DNA from: Salinivibrio sharmensis
GTDB lineage: Bacteria > Pseudomonadota > Gammaproteobacteria > Enterobacterales > Vibrionaceae
DNA: 42,003 bases
Assembly: GCF_001995985.1 (NCBI RefSeq)
Contig: NZ_MUFC01000022.1
Coordinates: 1 to 42,003 of the forward strand
Reading direction: 5' to 3'
Shown here: one piece after another, positions 29,922 to 39,174 of the stretch
How the letters are laid out: each line of letters begins with the position of its first letter
Numbering within the stretch: the first letter of the stretch is position 1
Program-made: the position numbers and the translations under genes
The notes under the pieces: generated by a model
The model's database searches: none
The model's input: only the letters and a program-made list of their open reading frames with translations
What the model was told of the DNA's origin: nothing

Positions 29922-30167
29922 ATGTTAACTAAACTATTCGTGAATACCCGCCTTGCGCTGGAATCGTTTGCTAAAGACAAGCGTGGTGTCACCGCTATCG
30001 AGTATGCGATTATCGGTGTGGCAATTTCTGCTATCGTCTTAGCCGTTTTCCAAGGTGAAGAAGGAAGCGGCGGCTTGAGAGGTGCACTAGATAACGCGAT
30101 TACTGCAATCACTAACAATATATCCTCAGCGGAAACCCTTCCTGACAGTAGTGGTGGTACTGACTAG
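29922..30167 (+). CDS. flp: Flp-type type IVb pilin
   Basis: Flp is the major pilin of the Tad secretion/pilus system, used for tight adherence and biofilms. The 81-aa prepilin has a short basic leader, then the processing site KRG-VTAIEYAIIGVAISAIV with cleavage after Gly22, Glu at +5 and the Glu-Tyr pair (27-28) that defines Flp pilins. A hydrophobic helix of about 20 residues follows. ATG 29922 is 8 bp after AAGGA; two upstream in-frame starts (29904, 29916) are too close to or before the ribosome-binding site. Only one flp copy is present. Confidence 0.92.
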   Translation: MLTKLFVNTRLALESFAKDKRGVTAIEYAIIGVAISAIVLAVFQGEEGSGGLRGALDNAITAITNNISSAETLPDSSGGTD

Positions 30168-30193
30168 GGCCACAAACTCAAGGTGAAAGCCTG

Positions 30194-30643
30194 TTGGCAG
30201 TGATTGCTCTTCAGTTGTTACTGAGTCTTGGTTTGCTGACATGCGTGGCCAGTGATATCAGACGACGTGTTATTGAACATTGGCTAATAGCAGTAATGAC
30301 TGTGCTAGCAGGGAGCGCCACCTATTGGGCTCAGCTCCCTGTCGGGAACGCGTTGGTACAAGCCGGCCTGGTTTTAATGGTCGGCTTTATTCTATTTTGG
30401 CTCGGCGTGTGTGGCGCGGGAGACGTCAAGTTACTCGCGGCGATAAGCCTTGCAGTCAGCGAACAGTGGTGGCCGTGGATGTTGCTTTTAACCGCTGTCT
30501 TGGGTGGCATTGTCGCACTAGGGCTTTTGCTGGTGAGTGGATTAGGCAAGCCGGAATGGCGAGCAATGGGGGTTCCCTATGCGCTAGCCATTGCTCCCTC
30601 GGGTGGATTGGCGATTTGGCTAACGCTACTCAGTGCAACGTAA
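30194..30643 (+). CDS. tadV: Prepilin peptidase TadV (A24 family)
   Basis: TadV is the inner-membrane aspartic peptidase that processes prepilin Flp and the pseudopilins TadE and TadF. The 149-aa protein is made of several hydrophobic segments and keeps both catalytic aspartates: Asp21 in VASDIRRR and Asp77 in GAGDVKLL. It lacks the N-methylation domain of PilD, as is normal for TadV/CpaA. The likely start is TTG 30194, 8 bp after AGGTG, with GTG 30200 as alternative. It follows flp after 26 bp. Confidence 0.88.
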   Translation: MAVIALQLLLSLGLLTCVASDIRRRVIEHWLIAVMTVLAGSATYWAQLPVGNALVQAGLVLMVGFILFWLGVCGAGDVKLLAAISLAVSEQWWPWMLLLTAVLGGIVALGLLLVSGLGKPEWRAMGVPYALAIAPSGGLAIWLTLLSAT

Positions 30644-30805
30644 CGTAGGCGATGACCCACTAAACAGGCTCTTTTTATGACAATATTAGCGGGTTTATCT
30701 ACTTCTCCATCCATAGCGTTAACTATCTACTATTGCGGAGAATGACTACAAATACCTTAGCGCGTCGCACCCTCTACTTATTATCTTAGGTTGGTCAAAG
30801 GGACT

Positions 30806-31609
30806 ATGAACTCAAAATTACTCTCTATTCTTGCAATCGTCGCCATCTCGATTGGTTTATACGGGTTACTCCAAAGTGACCAGCCTGAAACCTCTTCTCA
30901 GGCAGAGGCGGGTGCACCTCCCCCTGAAGTGACTTACAAAGTCATCACGCTAAAAGCGCCTCTCAATCGGGGTGACTCGATCACACGTAGCAAATTAATC
31001 ATTGAAACCTGGCCAGAGAGTAAGGCTAACCAAATGGGAATCGATAGTGATATGGCTCTGCCTGAATCAGGTGGTAGCCCCTTGCTCGCAAGAGAAGCGC
31101 TTGCCGCAGGTGATATCTTATACCCCGATAAAATTGTATCGCCAGAAAGCCCAGACTATCTTGACTATGTGACTCGTGCCGATCGCATTCCTTTCCCGAT
31201 AAAGGTTTCTCCGACTGCCGTAGTAGGGGGGGCTGTGCGTGCAGGCACATTGGTGGATATTATGGCGTTAGCATCTACTGACCAGAACTTAGCCAATGAA
31301 ACCACGGTTCGCAGCTTTCGTGGCGTTTCTTTATCGCCTGTATTAATTGGGGTAAAGGTGCTGAAAGTTGACCAACAGCAGCAAGAGGCGACACGAAGCG
31401 AGCCAGCATCAACAGATACCACGCTGATTTTAGAATTAACTCGTAAACAAGTGGCGACCATGACCATTGCTAAGCGGATTGCTCAGCTTGAAGTACACAA
31501 ATCTTTTGGCAACACACCAGAGCAAGACATGTCTGCCAACGCGGGGGATGTGCTAGAGGACTACCGCGCTATAAAAGAGTTTCGTGCCGATTCAGCGGTA
31601 ATAAAGTAA
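30806..31609 (+). CDS. rcpC: Flp pilus assembly protein RcpC/CpaB
   Basis: RcpC/CpaB is a periplasmic, membrane-anchored Tad protein that works with the secretin. The 267-aa product has one N-terminal anchor (about 4-22), a proline-rich linker and a SAF-like domain (LKAPLNRGDSITRSKL). The C-terminal RcpC domain includes FPIKVSPTAVVGGAVRAGTLVDIM. ATG 30806 follows AAAGGG; the in-frame TTG at 30791 is less likely. It is separated from tadV by 162 bp without a clear promoter or terminator, and from rcpA by only 9 bp. Confidence 0.88.
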   Translation: MNSKLLSILAIVAISIGLYGLLQSDQPETSSQAEAGAPPPEVTYKVITLKAPLNRGDSITRSKLIIETWPESKANQMGIDSDMALPESGGSPLLAREALAAGDILYPDKIVSPESPDYLDYVTRADRIPFPIKVSPTAVVGGAVRAGTLVDIMALASTDQNLANETTVRSFRGVSLSPVLIGVKVLKVDQQQQEATRSEPASTDTTLILELTRKQVATMTIAKRIAQLEVHKSFGNTPEQDMSANAGDVLEDYRAIKEFRADSAVIK

Positions 31610-31618
31610 GGGATCCTG

Positions 31619-32947
31619 ATGAAAACAACATGCTTCTACCTCCGATGGACGGGGTTACTGGTGATAAGCTTGGCCGTATTTGCAGCCCAGGCCTCGGCAA
31701 CTGTAATGAATTTGTCTAAGGGACAGGCGAAAGCGTTTCATGTCAATAAAGTGATTGGCTCGGTATTCGTTGCTGACCCTGCTATCGCTGATTATCAGGT
31801 TATTGATAAACAGAAAGTGGTCGCATTCGGCAAAGCGGTCGGTTCCACATCTTTGCTGGTTTTTGATGAAGAAGGAAAGACCATAGTGTCACGACAGTTG
31901 ATTGTGAATCAGAGCATGGTTCATATTCAACAACAAATACAGCTTCGTTATCCCGAACTAGACGTGTCTATATATAACTTAGCAGAGCAAGTGGTGCTAA
32001 GTGGTCTTGTTGCGAGTGAGGAGCAAAAACAAGATATCGAGCGACTCGTTGGAGAATTGTTAGCCAAACCTTCTACCCAAGACGAGATAGAGTGGGACAC
32101 AGGAGAAGAAACGTACAACCTTGGGTTTATGCGCCGTTACCGATACGAAGGTATTGTCAACAACTTAGAAGTCGCGACAACCAAGCAAGTGAATGTTCAG
32201 CTCACGGTGGCAGAGGTATCAAACTCGTTCATGGAAAAGTTTGGGGTTGACTTTAGCTCTGGTGGCCAAGGCAGTGGGATCTTTGTTAATCCGTTAAAAA
32301 GTTTTAGTGCCAGCGACATTATCACAGTAATCAGTGCTGTCGGTGATGATAGTGTTGGGCAGGTTCTCGCAGAGCCCAATTTGTCAGTGCTTTCTGGTGA
32401 AACCGCTAGCTTTCTCGTCGGTGGTGAACTGCCTGTTGTCACACGTATTGATGGCGGCGTAAACGTTCAATACCGCGAGTATGGGGTTAAGTTAGAGCTC
32501 GCAGCGGATGTGCGGCGTGATGACAAGATCAAACTCGCATTGATGCCTGAAGTGAGCTCGCTCGATCAGCAATTTAGCAACGATGCTTACGATTTGCCTG
32601 CCTTAAAAACCCGCAGAGCACGGACCACGGTTGAGCTGGGTGATGGTGAGAGCTTTGTCCTGGGTGGTTTGCTCAATAGCGAAGAGCGGGAGTCACTATC
32701 CAAGATACCTTTTGTCGGTGATATACCTATCTTAGGTGCGCTATTTCGTCATACAGAAACGCAGCGCAATAAAACCGAACTTGTTATCATTGCTAAGGTG
32801 AATTTGGTCAAGCCAATTGAATCTGACCAAGTTGTTATCCCTCGTATTCAGCGTACGTCAACGCTAGAACGGTTCTTCGCGCTGGATGCTGTGCCTGAGC
32901 AGGCGCCATTGCGACAATGGCTACGTAAAGGAGGCTTTATCCAATGA
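31619..32947 (+). CDS. rcpA: Tad outer-membrane secretin RcpA/CpaC
   Basis: RcpA forms the outer-membrane channel through which the Flp pilus passes. The 442-aa precursor has a signal peptide cut near AQASA (27). An N-terminal pilus/BON region follows (NLSKGQAKAFHVNKVIGSVF, residues 31 onward, and a BON-like stretch about 98-145). The C-terminal secretin domain shows LAEPNLSVLSGETASFLVGGE and the terminal VPFVGDIPILGALF-like segment (here IPFVGDIPILGALF). The stop overlaps rcpB by four bases (ATGA). Confidence 0.93.
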   Translation: MKTTCFYLRWTGLLVISLAVFAAQASATVMNLSKGQAKAFHVNKVIGSVFVADPAIADYQVIDKQKVVAFGKAVGSTSLLVFDEEGKTIVSRQLIVNQSMVHIQQQIQLRYPELDVSIYNLAEQVVLSGLVASEEQKQDIERLVGELLAKPSTQDEIEWDTGEETYNLGFMRRYRYEGIVNNLEVATTKQVNVQLTVAEVSNSFMEKFGVDFSSGGQGSGIFVNPLKSFSASDIITVISAVGDDSVGQVLAEPNLSVLSGETASFLVGGELPVVTRIDGGVNVQYREYGVKLELAADVRRDDKIKLALMPEVSSLDQQFSNDAYDLPALKTRRARTTVELGDGESFVLGGLLNSEERESLSKIPFVGDIPILGALFRHTETQRNKTELVIIAKVNLVKPIESDQVVIPRIQRTSTLERFFALDAVPEQAPLRQWLRKGGFIQ

Positions 32948-33447
32948 AAAGTCCAATAATATGGGTTCTTTTTACTGTGTTAGTGACTGGGCTCACTGCT
33001 TGTACGCCTGCCTATCAAACAGAAGGTGTGGGAGTTTCCGTCACCCCAGTGACGTATAAATTGTCTTTAACCGCACAGTCTAGCACTGGCGATACCAGTT
33101 TTAATGAGTTTATCCGTTTTGTTTCCCACCATCAGTCACTGATATTAACCCAACCCATACACTTAAGTTATAGCTCGAAAGCAGGCGCTAAGAAAACTGA
33201 AAAAGCGCGCAACTACCTTCTGGCTCAAGGGGTTGATAAAAATAATATCCACGAAAAGGCAATGCCGCTGCGAGAGGGCGATTGGCAAGTAGCTTTGCGT
33301 TCTTATCAAGTACAGACTGAGAGTTGTGAGCCAGTAACAATCGCCGATATTCACCCAAAGAAAAGCGGTTGTGTATTAACCCACAATCAATGGCTGTCAA
33401 AAGTGCATCCTGAAAAAGGGATTAGTGCCCCAGTTACTAGTCATTAA
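32944..33447 (+). CDS. rcpB: Tad pilus lipoprotein RcpB/CpaD-like
   Basis: This 167-aa protein has a lipoprotein signal peptide with lipobox LTAC (Cys20). It sits exactly where RcpB/CpaD lies in other Tad loci, between secretin and tadZ. The central part resembles OmpA/CpaD-type folds (KTEKARNYLLAQGVDKNNI). RcpB is thought to gate or stabilise the secretin in the outer membrane. Similarity outside the lipobox is weak by eye, so the name rests largely on position. Confidence 0.75.
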   Translation: MKSPIIWVLFTVLVTGLTACTPAYQTEGVGVSVTPVTYKLSLTAQSSTGDTSFNEFIRFVSHHQSLILTQPIHLSYSSKAGAKKTEKARNYLLAQGVDKNNIHEKAMPLREGDWQVALRSYQVQTESCEPVTIADIHPKKSGCVLTHNQWLSKVHPEKGISAPVTSH

Positions 33448-33461
33448 CAAGGCAATTATTG

Positions 33462-34712
33462 ATGTTTGATCTCGTTGATATACTAAAGAGCAATCAGTCG
33501 CAGCAAGATGACAAAGATAAGATAACGTCAGTTCTCTTCTATCAAACCGAGCCTTGCCGCTCTCTTGTTGAAGAGGCCTTTAGGTTTGAAGGCGTCTCTG
33601 CGCCTGAAATATGTAAAAACTCAGATATGGTCATTACGGATCATGTCCGCCAGCAAAGTGTTGAGATTGTCTTGGTTGAGCTCAATAGTAGCCAAGATGT
33701 GACGGGTGATGCGCGTCGAATTAGCCACTTACTACCTAGTCATGCCTCGGTGATAGTCATTGGTAGTGAAGATGCAATCTCAACGATTCGTAACCTCAAA
33801 GAGATGGGATTTTATTACTTGTTCTGGCCCATCACTAAGCAAGAGCTAATCGATTTTGTTCGTAGTGTGAGTGATAATCGGCAGAGAAATCGCGGTGTAG
33901 GACAAAATAGGCGTGCCAAGCGGATCTCTGTGGTTGGCGCAAAAGGAGGGGTAGGCACAACACTAGTTGCCTCTGAATTAGCCCATCAACTGGTTTCAGA
34001 AAAAAAGGCATCCTGTATCGTTGTGGATCACAACTACACCAGTGGTGATTTGGATATCATGCTCGGTATTAAAAAATTTGAAAAGCGGGAGGTGCAAAAA
34101 GGCGCATTTTCATCAAGTCTTGACTTATCTTCCGCTCAGAGCCTACTGACCAAACACAATGAGATGCTCTCTGTCCTCGCATTGTCCTCCTCGCAGTATA
34201 GCGCTGATGAGTTGAATGATTATCACAATAGCGCCGCCGACATCCTATCGTCTGAATGTAACTTTATTATCGAGGATGTATCCGGATCATCGGGTTTTAC
34301 GCATCGGAATCAGCAGCGTTGGCTTAGCAGTGATTGTATTATTCTGGTTCTTACGCCAACGGTTGCGGCCTTGCGAGATGCTGGTAGGTTAAAGTTAAGC
34401 ATTGATTCGATGGATGAAAATGCGCGACCTCGTTTGATCCTTGTTGTAAACAATAATTTTCCTGGAAAGTTTGCAACAGTTACCGAAGATGACATTGAAA
34501 AGTTTTTGCAATGCGCTGTCGATGTGAATATCCCTTTTAATGGGAAAATAGGCGAATTATTACTCGAGGGAGAGCGTATAGCACGAGCAAAGGTCAATGC
34601 CTCCGGGCCGCTACACAAACTCGCTTCGCTAGTTGTGGGCGAATCAGTGGAAGCATCTTCAACCTTAGCAAAGCTAACCAATCTTTTTAGCAGAAAGAGG
34701 CAAGCTGAGTGA
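33462..34712 (+). CDS. tadZ: Tad pilus localisation ATPase TadZ/CpaE
   Basis: TadZ is a MinD/ParA-like protein that places the Tad machine at the cell pole. The 416-aa product has an N-terminal receiver-like domain (about 22-135) without a clear phospho-accepting site. A ParA-type domain follows, starting ISVVGAKGGVGTTLVASELA at 155. The nucleotide loop KGGVGTT (161-167) keeps the first lysine but has Thr where canonical loops have the second lysine (GKT). Other ParA features are recognisable (VVDHNYTSGDLDIMLG). ATG 33462 is used; TTG 33459 is adjacent. The end overlaps tadA by four bases (GTGA). Confidence 0.9.
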   Translation: MFDLVDILKSNQSQQDDKDKITSVLFYQTEPCRSLVEEAFRFEGVSAPEICKNSDMVITDHVRQQSVEIVLVELNSSQDVTGDARRISHLLPSHASVIVIGSEDAISTIRNLKEMGFYYLFWPITKQELIDFVRSVSDNRQRNRGVGQNRRAKRISVVGAKGGVGTTLVASELAHQLVSEKKASCIVVDHNYTSGDLDIMLGIKKFEKREVQKGAFSSSLDLSSAQSLLTKHNEMLSVLALSSSQYSADELNDYHNSAADILSSECNFIIEDVSGSSGFTHRNQQRWLSSDCIILVLTPTVAALRDAGRLKLSIDSMDENARPRLILVVNNNFPGKFATVTEDDIEKFLQCAVDVNIPFNGKIGELLLEGERIARAKVNASGPLHKLASLVVGESVEASSTLAKLTNLFSRKRQAE

Positions 34713-35992
34713 TTGGCACCAAAGAAGTTTATGTCAAGATTCGCAAACAGGTTTTTGATGCTTTGGATCCAAATGTTGTCGCCGATGTTTCGCGAGAGGA
34801 GCTTGAGAAACAATTAGAAAGTGCTGTTGAGCTATTGATCAACCGAGAGCAATGGCCGCTGAGTAGTACGGTAAAAAAAGAATTTGTTAAATACTTAACG
34901 GATGAGCTGATTGGCTTAGGTCCGTTACAAAACCTGATGGACGATGAAACGATCACAGACATTATGATCAATGGCCCTGATTCCGTTTATATTGAGCGCA
35001 ATGGCCTGGTTGAGCGGGCGCCTGTTACCTTCATCGATGAAAACCAGCTACGAGAAATTGCAAAGCGTATTGCCTCTCGCGTCGGGCGTCGAGTTGATGA
35101 ATCCTCACCCACTTGTGATGCGCGCCTAGAAGATGGTAGCCGAGTGAATATCGTTATTCCACCGATATCGATTGATGGAACGGCGATTTCTATCCGTAAG
35201 TTTAAAAAACAAAGTATCGATCTCCAGAAGCTTTGTGAATTTGGGGCTATGAGCCCTGAAATGGCGCAATTGTTAATGATTGCCGCACATTGTCGCCTAA
35301 ATGTATTGATATCAGGCGGTACCGGGTCGGGTAAAACGACGATGCTCAATGCGTTATCACAATTTATCGGTGAAAACGAGCGCATTATTACGATAGAGGA
35401 TGCGGCTGAATTACGCTTACAACAACCACATGTTGTTCGCTTAGAAACGCGTACCGCGGGCATTGAGAATACTGGGTTAGTGGATCAGCGCGATCTGGTT
35501 ATCAACTCACTCCGGATGCGCCCAGATAGAATCATTGTTGGCGAGTGCCGTGGTGCTGAAGCCTTTGAGATGCTCCAAGCCATGAATACTGGCCACGATG
35601 GCTCAATGTCGACGCTTCATGCCAATACACCGCGTGATGCATTAGCCAGGGTTGAGTCGATGGTGATGATGGCTAATAGCAACTTACCGCTTGAAGCGAT
35701 CAGGCGTACCATAGTCAGTGCTGTTGATTTAGTAATACAAATCAGCCGGCTGCATGATGGAAGTCGTAAGGTGATGAGCATAACCGAAGTGGTTGGGCTA
35801 GAGGGAAGTAATGTCGTCATGGAAGAAATCTTCCGTTTTCAGCCTATGTATCAGCAATCTTCTGATGGGAAAGTGCGCGGTAACTACGTGACTGCTGGTT
35901 TGATGCAACGGTCAGTATTGATGGAAAAAGCCCGCTTCTTTGGCCTAGAAGACAAGCTCTCATCTGCGTTCAAAGCTGGGGAGGAAAGATGA
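34709..35992 (+). CDS. tadA: Tad secretion ATPase TadA/CpaF
   Basis: TadA is the hexameric GspE/VirB11-family ATPase that powers Flp pilus extension (and probably retraction). The 427-aa protein has the N-terminal CpaF domain ([21 protein letters not shown]), Walker A GGTGSGKT at 203-210, the Asp box around [10 protein letters not shown], Walker B RIIVGE (274-279), and the His box [12 protein letters not shown]. The GTG start overlaps tadZ and the stop overlaps tadB (ATGA), giving tight translational coupling. Confidence 0.96.
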   Translation: MIGTKEVYVKIRKQVFDALDPNVVADVSREELEKQLESAVELLINREQWPLSSTVKKEFVKYLTDELIGLGPLQNLMDDETITDIMINGPDSVYIERNGLVERAPVTFIDENQLREIAKRIASRVGRRVDESSPTCDARLEDGSRVNIVIPPISIDGTAISIRKFKKQSIDLQKLCEFGAMSPEMAQLLMIAAHCRLNVLISGGTGSGKTTMLNALSQFIGENERIITIEDAAELRLQQPHVVRLETRTAGIENTGLVDQRDLVINSLRMRPDRIIVGECRGAEAFEMLQAMNTGHDGSMSTLHANTPRDALARVESMVMMANSNLPLEAIRRTIVSAVDLVIQISRLHDGSRKVMSITEVVGLEGSNVVMEEIFRFQPMYQQSSDGKVRGNYVTAGLMQRSVLMEKARFFGLEDKLSSAFKAGEER

Positions 35993-36906
35993 TTTACTTG
36001 GTTATGCTTGTGATCGGTATCGGTCTGCTCATTATTCCTTGGCTTAAAAAACGCAAGCGCTATGACTACCTTGAGGAGTTTAATCAAACAGAGTTTGTTG
36101 AATCGGTAGTCGCAAACCAACAGGCTGTAGACTTGAGATCACTGGCCGATAGAAGCCTGTGGGAGGAGTTATTACTTCGTTGGAGTAATTTTAAGAAGCA
36201 ATTAGGAGCCCGACCAATTTTAAAGCTGGCGGCGTTACTTTGTGGACTCATTTTCGCCTCCGTTTATTTTAATCGCCAGTTTTTGCGTGAGCCTCTATGG
36301 CTTGTCACGCCTGTTATTGTGCTAGTGGGCATGTTGGTTTTCTATCGCTGGTTACAAGGTCGAGAGCGCAAAATGTTCGAAACTGAATTCCCTGACGCGC
36401 TCAATATGATGACGAGTGCTGTGTCAGCGGGGGAGAGCATTATGCATGCAATCTTATATGTAGGAAATACGCTGGAAGGTGATATTGGCCGCGAGTTTCG
36501 TATAATGGGCAAGCGCTTACAGTTAGGTGAGTCGCCGGATGAGGTTTTTCGCAAGTCATGTCGACGTTACCCTTACCCATCCTTTTACTTTTTTGTTATT
36601 ACCTTGCGTGCCAATATGCAAAGGGGTGGACAGCTGAAAGAGATCATGATGCGGTTAAACCGCATGATGTTTAATGCTCGCTCTATAGAGAAGAAAAAAT
36701 ATGCACTCACTTCTGAGGCGAGAACATCCGCCAAAATAGTGGCTGCGATTCCTTTTTTCTTTCTTTTTATTTTGCAGTACCTTAGCCCAGAAAACTTTGA
36801 GTTTGTCATGTTCGACCCGGATGGAAAAGTCATTCTTTACTATGTGTTGATCAGTGAAGCAATTGGCATTGCCATTGTGTGGGGATTAATGAAAAGCGTT
36901 CGCTAA
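35989..36906 (+). CDS. tadB: Tad inner-membrane platform protein TadB
   Basis: TadB is one of two GspF-like polytopic membrane proteins forming the platform for TadA. The 305-aa product has an N-terminal helix, a hydrophobic pair around 76-120, the T2SSF cytoplasmic domain (FPDALNMMTSAVSAGESIMHAI), and C-terminal membrane segments (IPFFFLFILQYL and the last 20 residues). It overlaps tadA by four bases; tadC follows after 15 bp. Confidence 0.92.
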   Translation: MIYLVMLVIGIGLLIIPWLKKRKRYDYLEEFNQTEFVESVVANQQAVDLRSLADRSLWEELLLRWSNFKKQLGARPILKLAALLCGLIFASVYFNRQFLREPLWLVTPVIVLVGMLVFYRWLQGRERKMFETEFPDALNMMTSAVSAGESIMHAILYVGNTLEGDIGREFRIMGKRLQLGESPDEVFRKSCRRYPYPSFYFFVITLRANMQRGGQLKEIMMRLNRMMFNARSIEKKKYALTSEARTSAKIVAAIPFFFLFILQYLSPENFEFVMFDPDGKVILYYVLISEAIGIAIVWGLMKSVR

Positions 36907-36921
36907 TACAGGGCAGTAACT

Positions 36922-37791
36922 ATGCTACAGCAGCAATGGCTTTTTTTGGCGTTAATACTAATCGGTTGTGTAATAGCGCTTCGTGGTTTGCGCCAATCAA
37001 TGAAAAAACAGCGTTTTCGAGATTTCAACGTAAACTCGGCTGATGAGAAAAAGTTTGATTTCTGGGAGCGCTTTGGAGCTATCCTTAGTCAGCTTGTCTC
37101 AAGTGATAAGCAAGATATGGAGCAAAAATTCCTAGCGGCAGGGATCTACGACACACGCTTGAGCAAGTTTTTTATGCCTGCTAAATATATGCTATTAATA
37201 GCAGGTGCATCAGCAATATATCTAATTGGACAATTGCAACAGTGGCCAAGTAAATGGCTACTCATTGTAGAAATATTATGGCTTGTGGTGACGATTATTG
37301 GTCCTGATGCCTATTTGAATATTCGAAAAAAGGCATTGGTAAAAGCGATTTCAAACAAACTTCCGTACATGTTAGACCTGATGGCGGTCTGTGTACAAAC
37401 TGGGATGACGATTGAAGCATCTATTACTTATTTATCGCGGGAAATGGCAGCTTTTGACCGCGATCTGAGTTTCTTACTCACAAGAGTGAATGAACGCTCA
37501 AGAATAGTGGGTCTAGAGCAAGCGCTAGAAGAGCTCTATATGCGTGTTCCCTCCAATGAAATGCGCAGCTTCGTGATGACTCTCAACCAGAGTTTGCAAT
37601 ATGGAACGTCTATTTATGGTGTGCTAACGACACTTTCATCGGATATTCGCGAAGTGCAATTGCTCCGAATAGAAGAAAAAATTGGTCAATTGGCTGCAAA
37701 AATGTCGATCCCCTTAATTGTATTTATTATGGTACCGATAGTTATTCTCATTGCAGCGCCAGGAATTATGAGGATGTTAGCGAATGCTTAA
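36922..37791 (+). CDS. tadC: Tad inner-membrane platform protein TadC
   Basis: TadC is the second GspF-like platform subunit, partner of TadB. The 289-aa protein shows the T2SSF domain NKLPYMLDLMAVCVQTGMTIEASI and QSLQYGTSIYGVL, with membrane helices near residues 3-20, 91-135 and 265-285. The gene is A/T-rich: I counted 22 G/C in the 60 bases at 37141-37200, against 39 of 60 in an ileS sample at 5461-5520. It overlaps tadD by eight bases. Confidence 0.92.
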   Translation: MLQQQWLFLALILIGCVIALRGLRQSMKKQRFRDFNVNSADEKKFDFWERFGAILSQLVSSDKQDMEQKFLAAGIYDTRLSKFFMPAKYMLLIAGASAIYLIGQLQQWPSKWLLIVEILWLVVTIIGPDAYLNIRKKALVKAISNKLPYMLDLMAVCVQTGMTIEASITYLSREMAAFDRDLSFLLTRVNERSRIVGLEQALEELYMRVPSNEMRSFVMTLNQSLQYGTSIYGVLTTLSSDIREVQLLRIEEKIGQLAAKMSIPLIVFIMVPIVILIAAPGIMRMLANA

Positions 37792-38665
37792 CCTTTTCGT
37801 ATTGAGATCGTTTCCATTTCTACGGCTACTGGTCCTCAGCCTTGCTTTTATGATAGCAGGGTGTGTGGGGAGTGCCCCACCTCAGGAAAAGACATTAACT
37901 AATGAGCAAGTTCTGGAGAGTAGTGGTAATGATCTTGAAATCATTGATTTGTACAAAAACCAGCTGAAAGAAAAAGAATCGGAGGAAGTGAGGATAAAGC
38001 TGGTAAAGCGATATCTAGAGATTAAAGATTATGATTCGGCTCGCTTCTACCTCGCACCGCTTCTTCAACAGTTTGACGCAAAAGACCCAACTGCTAGCAA
38101 TGTGTTACTACTCGCTGGAAAGGTTTCACTGGGGCTAGAACAGTGGGCTGAGGCAAGAAAGCACTTAACCAAGGTTCAGCAACTTGCGCCCTCGAATAGT
38201 GAATCAGCGAACCTTCTTGGCATACTCTCTGCTCGAGAGGGAAACTTTACGGTTGCACGAGAGTGGTTTAACCATGCGCGCAGCAATATGGCGGATGACC
38301 GTACTATCAAAAACAATTTAGCGCTACTTGATGTGTTTGAGGAACGCTATACAGAGGCTTTACGCCGACTGCAGCCTGTACCAGATTTGAGACAATTGTC
38401 AGATAGAACACGTGTTACGCTATCGTTGATCTATGCTAAAACTGATCAATATTCGGCATTTGAGGTGTTAACAGACAATATGGCCGAGAGTGATCGTGTA
38501 TCGCTTTACCAACAACTGCAAGCACTTCCCGTCGCGGATTTTCCGGCGATTCTTGGGGATAATGCGAATTATAGTTCGGTAAAGACACCTCATAAAGCAG
38601 TGACAGACGTGATCACTGGAGCACCGACGGATCGCTCTAGGCACGGGGTAGAGGCTAATCAATGA
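37784..38665 (+). CDS. tadD: Tad pilus TPR lipoprotein TadD
   Basis: TadD is a pilotin-like lipoprotein with tetratricopeptide repeats that helps secretin assembly. The 293-aa precursor has lipobox IAGC (Cys27), followed by TPR-like helices from about 45 to 225, for example the block with LLAGKVSLGLEQWAEARKHL and the next with LLGILSAREGNFTVAREWF. The C-terminal 40 residues look disordered. The stop overlaps tadE by four bases. Confidence 0.88.
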   Translation: MLNLFVLRSFPFLRLLVLSLAFMIAGCVGSAPPQEKTLTNEQVLESSGNDLEIIDLYKNQLKEKESEEVRIKLVKRYLEIKDYDSARFYLAPLLQQFDAKDPTASNVLLLAGKVSLGLEQWAEARKHLTKVQQLAPSNSESANLLGILSAREGNFTVAREWFNHARSNMADDRTIKNNLALLDVFEERYTEALRRLQPVPDLRQLSDRTRVTLSLIYAKTDQYSAFEVLTDNMAESDRVSLYQQLQALPVADFPAILGDNANYSSVKTPHKAVTDVITGAPTDRSRHGVEANQ

Positions 38666-39174
38666 TGTTACCAAAGCGAAACGCTCCCAACCGGCACTCT
38701 GGCGTCGCAACGATAGAATTTGTTGGCGGCTTTTTTGCGTTTTGGCTAATGTGTGCTGCTTGGGTGGAAATGAGCTTTATGTCGTATGTATCTGCTTTGG
38801 GGGATTTAGCTATCTCAAGAGCCGCACAGCATGCGAAAAAACAAAAAACTGAAGATTTTCTGACCGTATTTCAACAAACCCTTAATGATGATAGTAGCCT
38901 TTGGCATGCGTTGATCGATGTCGATAATTATCGGATCAGTGTCCATTATGTGAATGAATACAATACACTGGCCACGATCACTGAGGGGTGTGAGCCTGAA
39001 GATGAAGACGATAGAGAAGCCGTGTGTGGCGAACCTGAGCAAGCGCCGATTGCTATTTATAACGTCAGTTATGACTATCAACCTATCTTTAACTTATTTT
39101 TGGATAAAAACACCCTTTTTTCCCGTGAAATGATAGTGATACAGGAATACCAACGTGAAACCTTTGCGCTTTAA
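38662..39174 (+). CDS. tadE: Tad pseudopilin TadE
   Basis: TadE is a minor pilin-like protein processed by TadV. The 170-aa product has the prepilin-like site SG-VATIEF (cleavage after Gly14, Glu at +5) and one hydrophobic segment (20-40). The periplasmic domain has a very acidic patch (EPEDEDDREAVCGEPE, about residues 111-126) flanked by two cysteines that could pair. It overlaps tadF by 20 bases, an unusually long overlap inside the operon. Confidence 0.88.
   Translation: MMLPKRNAPNRHSGVATIEFVGGFFAFWLMCAAWVEMSFMSYVSALGDLAISRAAQHAKKQKTEDFLTVFQQTLNDDSSLWHALIDVDNYRISVHYVNEYNTLATITEGCEPEDEDDREAVCGEPEQAPIAIYNVSYDYQPIFNLFLDKNTLFSREMIVIQEYQRETFAL

Noticed and set aside
30644-30805. Promoter or terminator between tadV and rcpC
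   Set aside because: No hexamer pair or stem with a T-tract stands out. The gap may simply be untranslated operon sequence.
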